Origin: Inhella proteolytica
GTDB taxonomy: Bacteria; Pseudomonadota; Gammaproteobacteria; Burkholderiales; Burkholderiaceae_C
DNA length: 64,000 nt
Direction of reading: 5' to 3'
Assembly: GCF_016093275.1 (NCBI RefSeq)
Contig: NZ_JAEDAK010000018.1
Coordinates: 17,046 to 81,045 of the forward strand
Shown here: in pieces, positions 44,190 to 52,860 of the stretch
Layout: the number at the start of each line of letters is the position of its first letter
Position numbering within the stretch: the first letter of the stretch is position 1
Made by a program: the position numbers and the translations under genes
The notes under the pieces: generated by a model
Databases searched by the model: none
Seen by the model: only the letters and a program-made list of their open reading frames with translations
What the model was told of the DNA's origin: nothing

Positions 44190-44586
44190 ATCCCCTCATC
44201 AAGCCCTACTGCCGGAGGGTTGGAAGCGCCCGCGCGGCTATGCCAATGGCGTGCTGGCGCAGGGCCGCCAGGTGTTCGTGGCCGGCATGATCGGCTGGGA
44301 CGCCCAGGAGCAGTTCCATTCTGACGACTTTGCCGCCCAGGCCCACCAGGCCCTGCAGAACGTGCTGGCCGTGCTGGCCGCCGCCGGCGCCGGGCCCCAG
44401 CACATCGTGCGCATGACTTGGTACGTGACCGACAAGCGCGAGTACCTGGCCGCCGGCCGCGAAATCGGCCAGATCTTCAAGGAGTTGATTGGCAACTACA
44501 CCATTGCCATGAGCGCCGTCCAGGTGGTGGCCTTGATTGAAGACCGCGCCAAGGTCGAAATTGAGTGCACCGCCGTTGTGCCTTGA
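44182..44586 (+). CDS. RidA/YjgF-family enamine/imine deaminase
   Basis: A 134-residue protein of the Rid family (RGYANGVLAQGRQVFVAGMIG, VRMTWYVTDKREYLAAGREI, and VEIECTAVVP at the end). Rid proteins hydrolyse reactive enamines/imines to ketone plus ammonia. Ring reduction of 2-aminobenzoyl-CoA gives an enamine-containing product, so a RidA in this operon may carry out or speed deamination. That is inference. GGAGG at 44171-44175 supports the ATG at 44182. It is the last gene of the operon. Confidence 0.88.
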   Translation: MAESPHQALLPEGWKRPRGYANGVLAQGRQVFVAGMIGWDAQEQFHSDDFAAQAHQALQNVLAVLAAAGAGPQHIVRMTWYVTDKREYLAAGREIGQIFKELIGNYTIAMSAVQVVALIEDRAKVEIECTAVVP

Positions 44587-44704
44587 CGGATAGCGCGACC
44601 GGGCATACCCCTGTTTCCGGGCCGCTGGCATCTTGTTCGATGCCCCTTGGGTGTAGGACCATCTAAACCAGGACTAGCATCCTGGCAACCGCAAGGAGAA
44701 CGAG

Positions 44705-45316
44705 ATGACATACCGAAGCCTTTGGGTCCTGGGTCTGGGTTTGGCGGCTGCCGCCAGCCAGGCCGCGCCGGTGTGCGAGGTGGCTGCCCTGATCGGCGAG
44801 GCCCGCAGCGGCAGTGCCGTGCTCAAGGCCGGCAGCGGACTGAACGTGGGTGATGAATTGCAGACGGGCGCCAAATCGCGCGTGCGTCTGCGCTGCGTCG
44901 ACGGCTCCTCGCTGGTACTGGCCGAAAACAGCCAGCTGCGCATCGAATCCTTCAGCGCCGAGGGCTCGGAGCGCAAAGATGCGCGCTTCTTCCTGCGCCT
45001 GGGCCTGGTGGGGCAGAAGGTCAGCGCCGGCGGCGCCTGGACCCTGCGCACGCCCAGCGCGGTGACGGCGGTGCGCGGCACCGAGTTCGCAGTCGAAGTT
45101 CCTTCCGAGGACAAGACGGCCGTGCTGATGCAAAGCGGCAGCGTGGACGTGCAACCCGCGCGGCCGCAGACCCGTTCCATCACCGCCGCGCTGCCGCTGA
45201 TTGCGCTGGCCGGGCTGATGGGCACCGACTGTGTGGCCGGCAAGGGCTGCAGCGCCGCGGCGGCCTGGTCGGAGACGCGCATCAAGGCCACGCTGGACCG
45301 GTTGAGCGGTGTCTGA
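44705..45316 (+). CDS. FecR-domain periplasmic protein
   Basis: A 203-residue exported protein with a signal peptide (VLGLGLAAAASQA) and a FecR domain (LNVGDELQTGAKSRVRLRC, LRTPSAVTAVRGTEFAVEV). FecR domains are found in surface-signalling proteins and often next to CHASE2-type sensors. Here it overlaps the start of a CHASE2-GGDEF-EAL protein by eight bases. It probably forms a periplasmic sensing unit with it. AAGGAG precedes the ATG. The 118-base spacer before it contains an inverted repeat (CCAGGA with TCCTGG) but no recognised promoter. Confidence 0.85.
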   Translation: MTYRSLWVLGLGLAAAASQAAPVCEVAALIGEARSGSAVLKAGSGLNVGDELQTGAKSRVRLRCVDGSSLVLAENSQLRIESFSAEGSERKDARFFLRLGLVGQKVSAGGAWTLRTPSAVTAVRGTEFAVEVPSEDKTAVLMQSGSVDVQPARPQTRSITAALPLIALAGLMGTDCVAGKGCSAAAAWSETRIKATLDRLSGV

Positions 45317-48314
45317 GCCGGCCGCGGGCGCGGCCTCGCCAGGCGTTCGGCCCGCCCGGCCCAGCCGCCGGGACCGGCCCGAACGGGGCTACCTGCTGGT
45401 GGCCCTGCTGGCCGCCACCCTGGCCATCGTGCTGTGGTCGCAGCGCGCCGGCACCTTGCTGGAGCGCATCGACCGCCTGACCCTGGACCTGCAGATGCAG
45501 GTGCGCGGCCCGTTGGCACCGGGCACCCGGCATCCGGTGGCCCTGGTGTCGATCGACGACCGCACCCTGCAAGCGCTGGGCGGTGCCGCGCCCGACCGCG
45601 CCCGCCATGCCGAGCTCATCACCCGCCTGGCCGCGGCCGGCGCCAAGGCGGTGGCCCTGGACATCCTGATGCCCGAGCCCGGCGGCGAGGAGGCTGACCG
45701 TGCCTTGGCCGCCGCCCTGCAGGCCCCCGGCATGGCCAAGGCCATTGCGCTGGCCCTGCCGGACGACAGCTCGGCCATGGCCGGCGCGCCGCTGGAGCAG
45801 CTGCTGACCCACGCCTACATGCGCGCGAAGGCCGAGGCGCTGGCGGCGGAATCCGTGGCCATGCTGCCCAAGGGCCTGATCGCGCCCACGCCCGTGCTGG
45901 CCGAGGCCGCTCCCATCGTGGGTCACGTCAGTTCCAAGCGCGGCGTGGATGGCAGCCTGCGCTACGACCTGCCGGCCCTGCACTGGCAGGGTGAGTGGTT
46001 CCCCACCATGGCCCTGCGCCTGGCTGGCGTGGCCCTGGATCTGGACTGGAGTCAGGCCGAGTTCCTGGCTGGCCAGGCGGTGCGCTGGGGCCCGCTGCAG
46101 GTGCCGCTGGACGCCGCCTCGCGCCAATGGGTCAACTACTACGGCAAGGCCGAGCATTTCCCCACCCTCAGCTACATCGACGTGCTGAACGGCAAGGTGC
46201 CGGCGGATCAGCTCAAGGGCCGCATCTTCATCGTCGGTGCTACCGCCTTCGGCACCAGCGATTCCGTGCCCAGCCCCTTCGATTCCGGCCTGCCTGGCAT
46301 GGAGCGCCTGGCCACCGTCACCGACAACCTCATCACCGGCCGCAATCTGCGCGTCAGCGAGTTCGCGCCGCTGATCGAACTGGCCGCCATGCTGCTGTTG
46401 CCCCTGGCCGCGGCCGGGGCGCTGGCCAACTGGTCAGGCCGGCGCGCCGGTGCCGTGCTGGGGGCGCTGGGCCTGCTGCTGCTCGGCTGGGCGCAATGGG
46501 ATTTCGTTGCCAACCACCGCTTCCTGTCGCTGGCCTACCCCGGCCTGGCCATGATCACCGCCGTGCTGGGCGCCACGCTGTTGCGCGGCCATGGCGAGCG
46601 CCTGCGCAAGGAAGCGGCGGTGGCCGCACTGCGCGCCAGCGAGGAGCGCTACGCGCTGGCCGCCCAGGGTGCCAATGACGGGCTCTGGGACTGGGATCTG
46701 GACGCGGGCGAGGTGCACTTCAGCGAGCGCTGGCTCGGCCTGATGGGGCAGGAGGAAAGCCAGGCCCGCACCATGGACGCCTTCACCGTGCCGCTGGATG
46801 CCAATGCCCGCTCCGCCTTCGAGGCTGCGCTGCAGGACCATCTGGAAGGCCGCAGCCTGCAGCTGCACCATGTACTGCAGTTTCGCGAGGGTGAGCAGGA
46901 GCGCGCGCTGCTGGTGCGCGGCATGGCCACGCGCGATGCCCAGGGCCGGCCGACGCGCATGGCCGGCTCGCTCACCGACATCTCCGACACCCTGCGCCTG
47001 CAGCGCCAGCTCGTGCACGACGCACTGCACGACCGCCTCACCGGCCTGGCCAACCGCTCCCTCTTCATCGAGCGCCTGGAGCAGCTCTTCGCCACCGGCG
47101 CGCCGCTGGGCGTGGTGCTGCTCGGTTTGGACGATTTCCGAGCCCTGAACGAGGCGGAGGGTACCCAGGTGGGCGATGGCGTGCTGCGCGCCGTGGCGCG
47201 CCGCCTGGGCCAGCGCGCGGGGCAGTCGCAGTCCGTCGCCCGCCTCGGGGCCGATGTCTTCGCCCTCACGTTTGCGGCCGACCTGATGACCGCCGGCCAG
47301 GATGTCCAGCGCACGCCGGACTGGGTGCACGCGCAGCTGGCCGAACCCCTGGTGGTGAGCGGCCGTTCTCTGCAGGTGGCCGGCACCGTGGGCTGGGCGC
47401 ACCGCAGCCACGGTCCGCAAGACGCCGCCGAGCTGCTGGCCTGCGCCGAGATGGCCCTGGCCCTGGGCAAGAGCCGCCAGCGCGGCCTGGTGCGCGCCTA
47501 CGACCCGGCCGACCAGCTGATCGAGACCAGCCGCCGCTGGCTGCACGACAACATCGATCTTGGCCTGTTGCGCGGTGAGTTCCGCATGTACTACCAGCCC
47601 CTGGTGCGGCTGGAGGACCGCAAGCTGCTCGGCTTCGAGGCCTTGATCCGCTGGATCCACCCGGAGCGCGGCTTCATCATGCCGGGCGACTTCATCCCCT
47701 ACGCCGAGGAGTCTGGCCAGATCGTCGCCATGGGCCGCTGGACCCTGATGGCCGTGACCGACCAGCTGCGCGCCTGGGACGCCCTGGGCTTTGACGGCGA
47801 GATCGCCGTCAACCTCAGCAGCCGCCAGTTCACCGAGGGCGACCTGATGGCCGATGCGCGCGACGTGCTGGCGCGCCTGCAAGGCCTGGACCCGCACCGC
47901 ATCAAGCTCGAGGTGACCGAGAGCATGGCCATGGCCAACCCGCACCAGACGGCCGAAGCCCTGCAGCAGCTCGCCAAGATGGGCTTCAAGATCTCCATCG
48001 ACGACTTCGGCACCGGCTACTCCAGCCTGGCCTACTTGCACCAGTTCCCGTTCGACACGCTCAAGATCGACCGCAGCTTCGTCATGCGCCTGCATGCCGG
48101 CCGTGACGCCGTCGAGATCGTGCGCACCATCGTCGGCCTGGTGAAGGCCCTCGACAAGCAGGCGCTGGCCGAAGGCGTCGAAGAAGAGCGCCAGGCCCAG
48201 CTGCTGCACGAACTCGGCGTGCACATCGGCCAGGGCTGGCTGTTCGGCAAGGCGCTGCCGGTGGAGGAGGCGCTGAAGATGATCGAGAAGCAGCAGAAAG
48301 AAGGGCGGGTCTGA
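45309..48314 (+). CDS. CHASE2-PAS-GGDEF-EAL cyclic-di-GMP protein
   Basis: A 1001-residue membrane signalling protein. After a first helix (LLVALLAATLAIVLWSQ) there is a periplasmic CHASE2 domain to about residue 340, then three helices, then a PAS domain with PAC-like end (about 430-560). The GGDEF domain follows, but its motif reads RLGADVFAL, lacking the Gly-Gly and Glu of GGDEF. The EAL domain at the end keeps FEALIRWIHP, NLSSRQF, EVTES, DDFGTGYSSL, KIDRSF and EGVE. It therefore probably works as a c-di-GMP phosphodiesterase with a non-catalytic GGDEF domain. It starts with GTG inside the FecR gene. Confidence 0.9.
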   Translation: MSEPAAGAASPGVRPARPSRRDRPERGYLLVALLAATLAIVLWSQRAGTLLERIDRLTLDLQMQVRGPLAPGTRHPVALVSIDDRTLQALGGAAPDRARHAELITRLAAAGAKAVALDILMPEPGGEEADRALAAALQAPGMAKAIALALPDDSSAMAGAPLEQLLTHAYMRAKAEALAAESVAMLPKGLIAPTPVLAEAAPIVGHVSSKRGVDGSLRYDLPALHWQGEWFPTMALRLAGVALDLDWSQAEFLAGQAVRWGPLQVPLDAASRQWVNYYGKAEHFPTLSYIDVLNGKVPADQLKGRIFIVGATAFGTSDSVPSPFDSGLPGMERLATVTDNLITGRNLRVSEFAPLIELAAMLLLPLAAAGALANWSGRRAGAVLGALGLLLLGWAQWDFVANHRFLSLAYPGLAMITAVLGATLLRGHGERLRKEAAVAALRASEERYALAAQGANDGLWDWDLDAGEVHFSERWLGLMGQEESQARTMDAFTVPLDANARSAFEAALQDHLEGRSLQLHHVLQFREGEQERALLVRGMATRDAQGRPTRMAGSLTDISDTLRLQRQLVHDALHDRLTGLANRSLFIERLEQLFATGAPLGVVLLGLDDFRALNEAEGTQVGDGVLRAVARRLGQRAGQSQSVARLGADVFALTFAADLMTAGQDVQRTPDWVHAQLAEPLVVSGRSLQVAGTVGWAHRSHGPQDAAELLACAEMALALGKSRQRGLVRAYDPADQLIETSRRWLHDNIDLGLLRGEFRMYYQPLVRLEDRKLLGFEALIRWIHPERGFIMPGDFIPYAEESGQIVAMGRWTLMAVTDQLRAWDALGFDGEIAVNLSSRQFTEGDLMADARDVLARLQGLDPHRIKLEVTESMAMANPHQTAEALQQLAKMGFKISIDDFGTGYSSLAYLHQFPFDTLKIDRSFVMRLHAGRDAVEIVRTIVGLVKALDKQALAEGVEEERQAQLLHELGVHIGQGWLFGKALPVEEALKMIEKQQKEGRV

Positions 48315-48324
48315 GCCCGCCCTT
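48301..48324. terminator. Stem-loop between convergent genes
   Basis: A 9-bp perfect stem, AAGGGCGGG (48301-48309) with CCCGCCCTT (48316-48324), has the TGA of the c-di-GMP gene in its loop. It lies between convergent genes and could end transcription from both sides, though no T-run follows. Confidence 0.45.
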
Positions 48325-48344
48325 GGGGCTTGCGCCGCCAGGCT

Positions 48345-49589
48345 TCAGGGGAGCGAGGTCGCAGCGTTGTAGGCAGTGGCTGGGCAGGTGCCGGTGGCGG
48401 TCGTCGTGGGGCTCTGACTGGCGCGGCAATCCTGGTGCAGTTGCGTGGCGACGGAGGCGCCGGTGAAGCCAGAGGGCGCTCCGGCCGACGTGATGGTCGG
48501 GCAGCTGCCGCTCGGGCTGTTCTCGATGTAGTAGTTCTGGTTGTCGAGGGACTTCGCGACTCCCGCATAGGGCTGGACATTGCGCTCGTTGCTGTCCACG
48601 AAATCGGACGAGGCATATTGGAAGCGGCAGACCTTGTAGGTATTGCCTGTGGACGTCGGGATGCCGCCCAGCTTCACCGTGCCGGCATAAGGATTGCCCA
48701 AGGCAGCAACCTGAATCACGCACACATAGTATTTGTAGCCGGCAATCGGCGTCTTGGTGTTGATGTCCTCGGCATCGCCAAATTTGCAGGCGCTACCGGT
48801 GATGCCCGTCAGGCCATTCAAGTTGACGCCTGAGACGACAGTCGGCGTTCCCGATATGTAGCCGGCCAGCACATAGCCGAGGAAGTCAGTGCAGGTGGCG
48901 GTCGCGTAATTTGAGCCCGTAGCATTCAGGTTTGAGCATTTCTTGATCACGAGGCCTGACGTATTGCTGAAAACAATTTGCAGCGAGCCGCTCAACACAT
49001 ACGCGCTTTCCTGGGTGTTGAGGGGAATGGCCTCCAACGGGATATTGAGGTTTCGATTCTTCGGGCGCTTCAGGTTGGTGTTCTGCGGCAGCGGGTAACC
49101 CAAATAGGCCGTTTCCAGCGGATCGACCCGGGCAATGCTGGTATGCAGAACCACCGATTGCCGGCCCTTGTCCGCATCGGCCGAATTCAGCTTGTAGTTG
49201 CGGTCTTCCCAGGTGACTTTGACCTGCAGCATGCGCACCGCGTCGTTGTTGTTGCCGCTCAGGCTCCAGCTACGACGGTAGGTGGCGTTGGTTGGGACAT
49301 CGACGCCACCGATCGTGTACTTGTCGATGATCTCCTCGGTCGCACTGCTGGCCAGAGCATCCCAATTGACGGTGCCGGTGGTGATGCCGGTGTAGCTGCG
49401 GAAATACTCGATCTTTTCCTGTGCCAGGCGCATGGCCTCGGCACGTTGGCGGGTCAAGTCGGTGCCGGAGTTCAGGTTGAACTGCACGGCCACCAGGGCC
49501 AGCATGCCAAAACCCACGATGCACAGGGCCACCAGGGCTTCGACCAACGTAAAGCCGTGTTGGCGGTTCCTGCCTGTTCGGTTCGTCAT
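48345..49589 (-). CDS. pilV: Type IV minor pilin PilV-like, large
   Basis: A 414-residue protein with a class III prepilin start (MTNRTGRNRQHG/FTLVEALVALCIVGFGM), cut by PilD after Gly. It matches the PilV position at the end of the minor-pilin operon but is about twice the usual length. The C-terminal 250 residues are rich in Asn, Thr and Cys (KKCSNLNATGSNYATATC, SACKFGDAEDINTKT), suggesting a disulfide-bonded tip domain. Its 3' half is visibly less GC-rich than the neighbours. GGGAG precedes the ATG at 49589. It lies 19 bases after pilX. Confidence 0.8.
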   Translation of the reverse strand: MTNRTGRNRQHGFTLVEALVALCIVGFGMLALVAVQFNLNSGTDLTRQRAEAMRLAQEKIEYFRSYTGITTGTVNWDALASSATEEIIDKYTIGGVDVPTNATYRRSWSLSGNNNDAVRMLQVKVTWEDRNYKLNSADADKGRQSVVLHTSIARVDPLETAYLGYPLPQNTNLKRPKNRNLNIPLEAIPLNTQESAYVLSGSLQIVFSNTSGLVIKKCSNLNATGSNYATATCTDFLGYVLAGYISGTPTVVSGVNLNGLTGITGSACKFGDAEDINTKTPIAGYKYYVCVIQVAALGNPYAGTVKLGGIPTSTGNTYKVCRFQYASSDFVDSNERNVQPYAGVAKSLDNQNYYIENSPSGSCPTITSAGAPSGFTGASVATQLHQDCRASQSPTTTATGTCPATAYNAATSLP

Positions 49590-49608
49590 GATGCGGACTC
49601 CCTTCGGG

Positions 49609-51105
49609 TCAGTTGCTACCACTGCAGTCGCGGGTGGGTGGGCTGGTGCTGGCATCCAACCGGCAGGCATCCGTCCAGCTGCCCGAAACCCGCACCGCTG
49701 TGCCGGTGGATCGGCGGCCCGCGCGCATGACGTTCGGGTCATAGGCGATCGTGCCGTTGCCGTTGCTCTGCTGGTCTCGGCAGGTCACGATGCCGCCGAT
49801 GATGTCGGCCGTACCGGTACCGAGGTCGCTGGTGTTGGCGCTGTTGCTGAACACGACGCCGAAGACTCGGATGTTGCCGTTCATGTTGAAGTCGCCCGGC
49901 GTCACCAGGTTGACCGGGTCGTCCACGCTGCCCAGGCAACGGGTGCTGCCGCCGCCAGGGCAGGACGGGAAGCCGGAGCTGTTGTTGAAGTCGACACCAT
50001 TCGGGAAGTAGAAGTTCCGTTCGCCCTTGTCGTAGGCGGCCAAGACCTTGGCGCCGCAGTCGCCGGCACTGCTGCAGTCAATGACCTCGGTCGTGCTCGC
50101 ATCCGCATACCGGTCCAGCGGCACGCCGAAATAGGTCTGGAACATGGCGGAGTTTGTGCAGGTCGGGTCGCTGCTGGCCAAGGTGGCCAGCGAGGCATCT
50201 CCGGCCACCTGCGCGTTCTGGGGCGGAATGCCTGGCATGCTGACGGCCTTGGCGCCGGAGCCCACGGTGATGGTGCCGCCGGCATTGATGGTGATGCCGT
50301 TGGTGCTGGGATCAGTGTTGATGATGTTGTAGCTGCCACCCGGATTGCAGTTGCCGCCGCAGGTCAAGGCCGCCGCTGGCGCCGCCCGCAGGCCCGGGCG
50401 GAAGCGGATGATGGCGCTGACGGTGGCCGTGGCGTCCGGGCTGCCGAAGCTGCCGTGGCCGGGTACGCAATTCCCTTCCGTGGCGGTGCAGCCGGTGACC
50501 GTGACGCGCACCGATTCCCCTTCGAACATCGCGGACGCCGAACTGACCCGTACCGGCTCGAAGGCCACGGAAAAAGTAGGGAGAACCGCCGTGCCCGGGC
50601 TGGATACGGCGGCCGTGTTCAGCTTCAGAAAACCCTGCTGGGGGCCTGCCGTCGTGTGCACTGAGAGGGTGCCAACAGCCGGGCAGCTGCAGGTGGTGCT
50701 GGTGCCGTTGATCTTGCAGCCTACATAGGCGTTGGTGACCGGCGTGGTGGCGGTGGGGTCGTCGTAGTAGGTGGCGAAATTGGTGGGCTGCGTGGAACTG
50801 CCCCACTGGGTCTGGATGTAGCGGCGCTTGAAGCCGACGCCGCCCGAAGAGACCACGACACAGCTGTCATTCAGCAACGCAGGGTTGTTGAGCATGCCGA
50901 TGGCCCACTCCATGCCGGCCTCCGCCACTTCGGTGGCCGCGGTGGAGCGCACCTGGTTGGCAGAAGACTTCTGCTCAAAGATGAGCCCGCGGTTGAAGTA
51001 GAAGAGGCCCACCGCCATGCCCATCAGCAGGAGCAGGGTGGCGGCCAGCGAGGCGATGCCGCGTTGGCGCGCCGGCCAGTGGCGGAAATTGAGCTCATTG
51101 CGCAT
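49609..51105 (-). CDS. pilX: Type IV pilus assembly protein PilX-like, large
   Basis: A 498-residue protein with a PilX-type membrane N-terminus (RQRGIASLAATLLLLMGMAVGLFYFNR) instead of the GFTLxE form. The N-terminal 200 residues fit PilX. The rest is a large Gly/Asn/Cys-rich domain (SMPGIPPQNAQVAGDASLA, GDFNMNGNIRVFGVVFSNSA, ADIIGGIVTCRDQQSNGNG) of the kind seen at the end of some betaproteobacterial PilX proteins. It probably primes pilus assembly and presents a tip domain. AGGAA precedes the ATG. Confidence 0.78.
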   Translation of the reverse strand: MRNELNFRHWPARQRGIASLAATLLLLMGMAVGLFYFNRGLIFEQKSSANQVRSTAATEVAEAGMEWAIGMLNNPALLNDSCVVVSSGGVGFKRRYIQTQWGSSTQPTNFATYYDDPTATTPVTNAYVGCKINGTSTTCSCPAVGTLSVHTTAGPQQGFLKLNTAAVSSPGTAVLPTFSVAFEPVRVSSASAMFEGESVRVTVTGCTATEGNCVPGHGSFGSPDATATVSAIIRFRPGLRAAPAAALTCGGNCNPGGSYNIINTDPSTNGITINAGGTITVGSGAKAVSMPGIPPQNAQVAGDASLATLASSDPTCTNSAMFQTYFGVPLDRYADASTTEVIDCSSAGDCGAKVLAAYDKGERNFYFPNGVDFNNSSGFPSCPGGGSTRCLGSVDDPVNLVTPGDFNMNGNIRVFGVVFSNSANTSDLGTGTADIIGGIVTCRDQQSNGNGTIAYDPNVMRAGRRSTGTAVRVSGSWTDACRLDASTSPPTRDCSGSN

Positions 51106-51118
51106 GGTGTTTCCTCGC

Positions 51119-51832
51119 TCAGGTGCAGGTGCCGGCCAGTTCGTCATTGCGCACCCGAACCTGTTCCTGGATGCTGCGGGTGATGGCGCTGTCGGTCGTC
51201 GAGGTGGCCTTGATCTGGACGGTGTAGCGACGCACCGTCACCGTTGGGCAACTGGACCCTGCACAAGGCGTGGGGCAGACGATGCGGGCGTCGATCGGGG
51301 TCTCGCTCTTGGTGATGGCAAAGCTGTTGACCGTCACGGCGTTGGGGTCGGTCAGGTCACGCCACTTGGCGCCGTCCAGTGCGGGCACGTTCATCTGCAG
51401 AACGCCGGACTGCAGGCGAAAGCCAAACTTTTCGTCGTTCTCGGATGCGGTGTTCTCGCAGATCGCGACACCGCAGCCGCCGCGGGCCGCGGCCACATCT
51501 CGGCTCACCTCGTAACTGATTCCGTCGCTGCCGCTGGTGACGGTGATGCCCCGGTTGGGGTTCGGCTGCGCGCTGGCGCCCAGACTGTTCGTCACGGTGC
51601 CGGCAATGGCGTAATCCCAGTAGCCGGCGCGCCGGAGCTCGCGGGCAATGACGTCGGCCGCGTTGCGAACCTCCTGGTTCAGCCGCGCCTCGACCAGCAG
51701 CTTGCGCGAATTGGCCAGATTGCCGACGAACAGGTAGATGGCGCCGCCGACGACGAACAGGCCGACCACCACCCCCACCATCATTTCGACCATGGAGACG
51801 CCAAGTTGGCGTCGAGCACGAGGCTTCAGCAT
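51119..51832 (-). CDS. pilW: Type IV minor pilin PilW
   Basis: A 237-residue prepilin-like protein with the cleavage region RRQLGVSMVEMMVGVVVGLFVVGG. The body is rich in short polar strands and paired cysteines (ARGGCGVAICENTAS, CPTPCAGSSCPT). It overlaps the fimT gene by seven bases and precedes pilX by 13. PilW with PilV, PilX and FimU/FimT forms the initiating complex of type IVa pili. Confidence 0.85.
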   Translation of the reverse strand: MLKPRARRQLGVSMVEMMVGVVVGLFVVGGAIYLFVGNLANSRKLLVEARLNQEVRNAADVIARELRRAGYWDYAIAGTVTNSLGASAQPNPNRGITVTSGSDGISYEVSRDVAAARGGCGVAICENTASENDEKFGFRLQSGVLQMNVPALDGAKWRDLTDPNAVTVNSFAITKSETPIDARIVCPTPCAGSSCPTVTVRRYTVQIKATSTTDSAITRSIQEQVRVRNDELAGTCT

Positions 51833-52323
51833 GATGTGTATCCCTTGAAACCGCCGTCCGGCGAGCAGAGGCGCACCCGTCCCATGTTGTTCACCACCAC
51901 CCGGAGCTTCTCGGGCGTGGAGCTGCTCTTCACATCGAGAACCAGATCGTCAGCCGAGCAGCTGTTGTCCGTCATGCAGCCGCGCAGCGGGGCGAACACC
52001 ACCGTCGCTCCGGCTTCGAGGGCTACGTCAGGAGGCAACTCGCTGACGGTGCGGTAGGTCTTGGCCGGTGCATTGACGGTCGAAATGACATAGCTCGAGG
52101 TGGTGGCCACGAGTTGGACCTGCCGGTTGTCGGCCACCGCCTGGCTGCGGGCGTACTGCAAGTCATTGAAGAGCTCGGTGGCCGCGCCTTCCAACCGGCG
52201 CTTGGACAGCATCTTCCCGAAGCTGGGCGCGGCGATGGCCAACAGGATGGCCACGACGGCCACGGTCACCAGCAGTTCGGCCATGGTGAAGCCGCGCCGG
52301 CGCTGAAGGAGGGCGGACTTCAT
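51826..52323 (-). CDS. fimT: Type IV minor pilin FimT/FimU (GspH-like)
   Basis: A 165-residue prepilin (QRRRGFTMAELLVTVAVVAILLAIAAPSF) with the GspH/FimT arrangement (LEGAATELFNDLQYARSQAV). Some members bind DNA during natural uptake. The ATG at 52323 overlaps the pilE-like stop as ATGA, showing translational coupling. Confidence 0.88.
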   Translation of the reverse strand: MKSALLQRRRGFTMAELLVTVAVVAILLAIAAPSFGKMLSKRRLEGAATELFNDLQYARSQAVADNRQVQLVATTSSYVISTVNAPAKTYRTVSELPPDVALEAGATVVFAPLRGCMTDNSCSADDLVLDVKSSSTPEKLRVVVNNMGRVRLCSPDGGFKGYTSC

Positions 52324-52775
52324 TTCGCCCAGCAGCGGTTGCTGTCGTTCGGGGTGTAGGTGGCGGTTCCAGCGCTGAAGGTCACGGTCAGCGTGGTGCA
52401 GCCGGTGTCCGAGGCCTGCGACTTGCCGGCCACGGCGGTAGCGGTGGCCACATAGCAGGTGGCTGGTGCTGCGGGCGAACAGGCGGAGAGTGCGATCGTG
52501 TAGTACTGATTCGGCGAGGAGCTCGAAAGGCCCAGGCCAGTGGGCCAAGCACTCGTGAGATCGGTCCCGTAGCTCGGGTTGTTCGAGCGCCAGCGCTCCT
52601 GAGCCTGCACCACCGCGGAGAGGGCCGACACGGCATCCGAGCGCCGGCCCTTGCGGATCTGGCTCATGAAGCTCGGGTAGGCCACCATGGCCAGGATGCT
52701 GATGATGACGACGGTGATCATCAGCTCGATCAACGTGAACCCCAGGAGGTGGCCCCGCTTCGGTGCTTGTGGCAT
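52320..52775 (-). CDS. pilE: Type IV pilin PilE-like
   Basis: A 151-residue pilin: leader MPQAPKRGHLLG, then FTLIELMITVVIISILAMVAYPSF and the PilE-type region SDAVSALSAVVQAQERWRSNN, with a disulfide pair likely between SDTGCTTL and SNRCWAK. It opens the minor-pilin operon, unlike the usual order where pilE is last. Upstream (52776-52860) is the likely promoter region; GAGG before the ATG is the only clear site. It is probably a minor pilin rather than the main subunit. Confidence 0.82.
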   Translation of the reverse strand: MPQAPKRGHLLGFTLIELMITVVIISILAMVAYPSFMSQIRKGRRSDAVSALSAVVQAQERWRSNNPSYGTDLTSAWPTGLGLSSSSPNQYYTIALSACSPAAPATCYVATATAVAGKSQASDTGCTTLTVTFSAGTATYTPNDSNRCWAK

Positions 52776-52860
52776 GGTCTCAAGCCTCGTTACAAGTTGA
52801 GGCGAGCATAGGCCGGGCGCACCGGTTTTGGCAGCTCCGCTGGGCGGGGCTGCCAAGCCG

